DNA of 64,000 bases from Iodobacter fluviatilis (GTDB taxonomy: Bacteria > Pseudomonadota > Gammaproteobacteria > Burkholderiales > Chitinibacteraceae): NCBI RefSeq assembly GCF_004194535.1, contig NZ_CP025781.1:2418001-2482000 (forward strand), written 5' to 3'. The notes beneath the pieces were generated by a model, which had not been told where the DNA came from, made no database searches, and saw only the letters and a list, made by a program, of their open reading frames with translations. This document shows positions 61,385-64,000 of the stretch, one piece after another. Every line of letters begins with the position of its first letter. The stretch's first letter is position 1. A program made the position numbers and the translations under genes.

Positions 61385-61873
61385 TCAGGGAACATTCTGT
61401 ACTTTAGCGAGCGCACTGATCCGGCGCAGGATTTGCTGGGCTGCATCTTGTTGCATATCGGCAATCAGTAAAGAGGCTTCGGCATCTTTACCTAGGCTAT
61501 TGTTCTCGTCGTAGCTGTAATCACGGTTGAGCTGTAATTTGCCATTTTCAAGTAGCTGGCGCTCACCCGCTTGTACGCTATAGGTAATGCGATAGAACAA
61601 GCGATATTCGCTAACGCGGCCCGCGTTATTTACGGTAAGCACTTTTTGTTCGGTACTTTCATTGATGACGTTAATCACAACGGCAGGCTTATTTGCGCTG
61701 AGCATTACGCCAGGTAAAGAAGCTAAGCTTTGCTTTAGCTGCAGTGCTACGGCGCTATCGCCTAATACACTGGCCGTGGCGTATGGAAAGGTGCCTGGGC
61801 CTGTGCCGCGCAAGTGAAAGCCGCATGCGCTAATAAAGCAGATTAATATCAGAGAGCTGAAAGCTTTTAGCAT
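61385..61873 (-). CDS. lptE: LPS assembly lipoprotein LptE
   Basis: Outer-membrane lipoprotein that plugs LptD and helps insert lipopolysaccharide. 162 residues from the ATG at 61873, which gives a lipoprotein signal (MLKAFSSLILICFISACGF) with the lipobox ISAC; the frame is open 19 codons further upstream but without signal character. GFHLRGTG directly after the cysteine is the family hallmark. Lies 69 bases after leuS and 23 before holA. Confidence 0.92.
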   Translation of the reverse strand: MLKAFSSLILICFISACGFHLRGTGPGTFPYATASVLGDSAVALQLKQSLASLPGVMLSANKPAVVINVINESTEQKVLTVNNAGRVSEYRLFYRITYSVQAGERQLLENGKLQLNRDYSYDENNSLGKDAEASLLIADMQQDAAQQILRRISALAKVQNVP

Positions 61874-61942
61874 TTTTCTCGCCAGTTTAAAGAGGTAGGG
61901 CGGGTTAGGCCGCAGACCGTAACCCGCCATAGAGTATGGGGT

Positions 61943-64000
<2,058 letters not shown>

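Overview
The window looks like chromosomal DNA of a betaproteobacterium, most likely order Neisseriales (Chromobacteriaceae/Chitinibacteraceae, for example an Iodobacter relative). The pointers are protein character (PaeA, LpoB, RsxA-E, SbcB, RNase G), the leuS-lptE-holA gene order, an SAH riboswitch before ahcY, and intergenic repeats of the neisserial GTCATTCCCG...GGGAAT (dRS3) type. The genus is inference, since no rRNA is present.

Layout. 1-6.4 kb: speD, then a divergent arsenic locus (arsR-acr3 one way, GAPDH-arsJ the other), a TonB-like protein and a solute-binding protein. 6.4-9.1 kb: two copies of a MITE-like element (one carrying a second element inside it), gene remnants, and ahcY under an SAH riboswitch. 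9.2-17.5 kb: an envelope operon (COG3014 lipoprotein, YcfL, LpoB), paeA coupled to a Tat-exported FAD oxidoreductase, sbcB, and a TIGR03790 protein. 17.6-25.5 kb: a type I restriction-modification island (hsdM, hsdS, DUF1016 nuclease-like, hsdR) bounded by small repeat elements and followed by three tRNA genes (His, Arg, Pro). 26.3-36.2 kb: folD, pyrD and the Rnf/Rsx electron transport operon ending in nth; long inverted repeats sit in four of its wide gaps. 36.4-38.9 kb: FMN riboswitch, ribB, gltX. 39-41.3 kb: decayed genes and a PEP-CTERM protein. 41.3-42.9 kb: a GH3 beta-N-acetylhexosaminidase.

43.1-56.2 kb is the most interesting part. It holds a DUF4214 S-layer/RTX-like protein with a CRP-like site upstream, a GH19 lysozyme, a class I methyltransferase, a GT41 (OGT/SPINDLY-type) glycosyltransferase fused to a methyltransferase, and a complete type I secretion system (TolC, HlyD, PrtD-type ABC). 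At the head of the secretion operon is a 205-residue protein that resembles the N-terminal half of TnpB/OrfB but has no RuvC nuclease. I infer a surface-protein export system with its own glycosylation and methylation enzymes. 57-64 kb: a DUF6311 membrane protein, then rng, holA, lptE and the 3' part of leuS.

Two themes run through the window. One is several families of small non-autonomous repeat elements, including nested copies and one insertion for which the empty target is also visible. The other is a set of single-base frameshifts next to short G/C runs (DUF5610 gene, nagZ-like gene, DUF4214 gene) that could be real lesions or sequencing errors.
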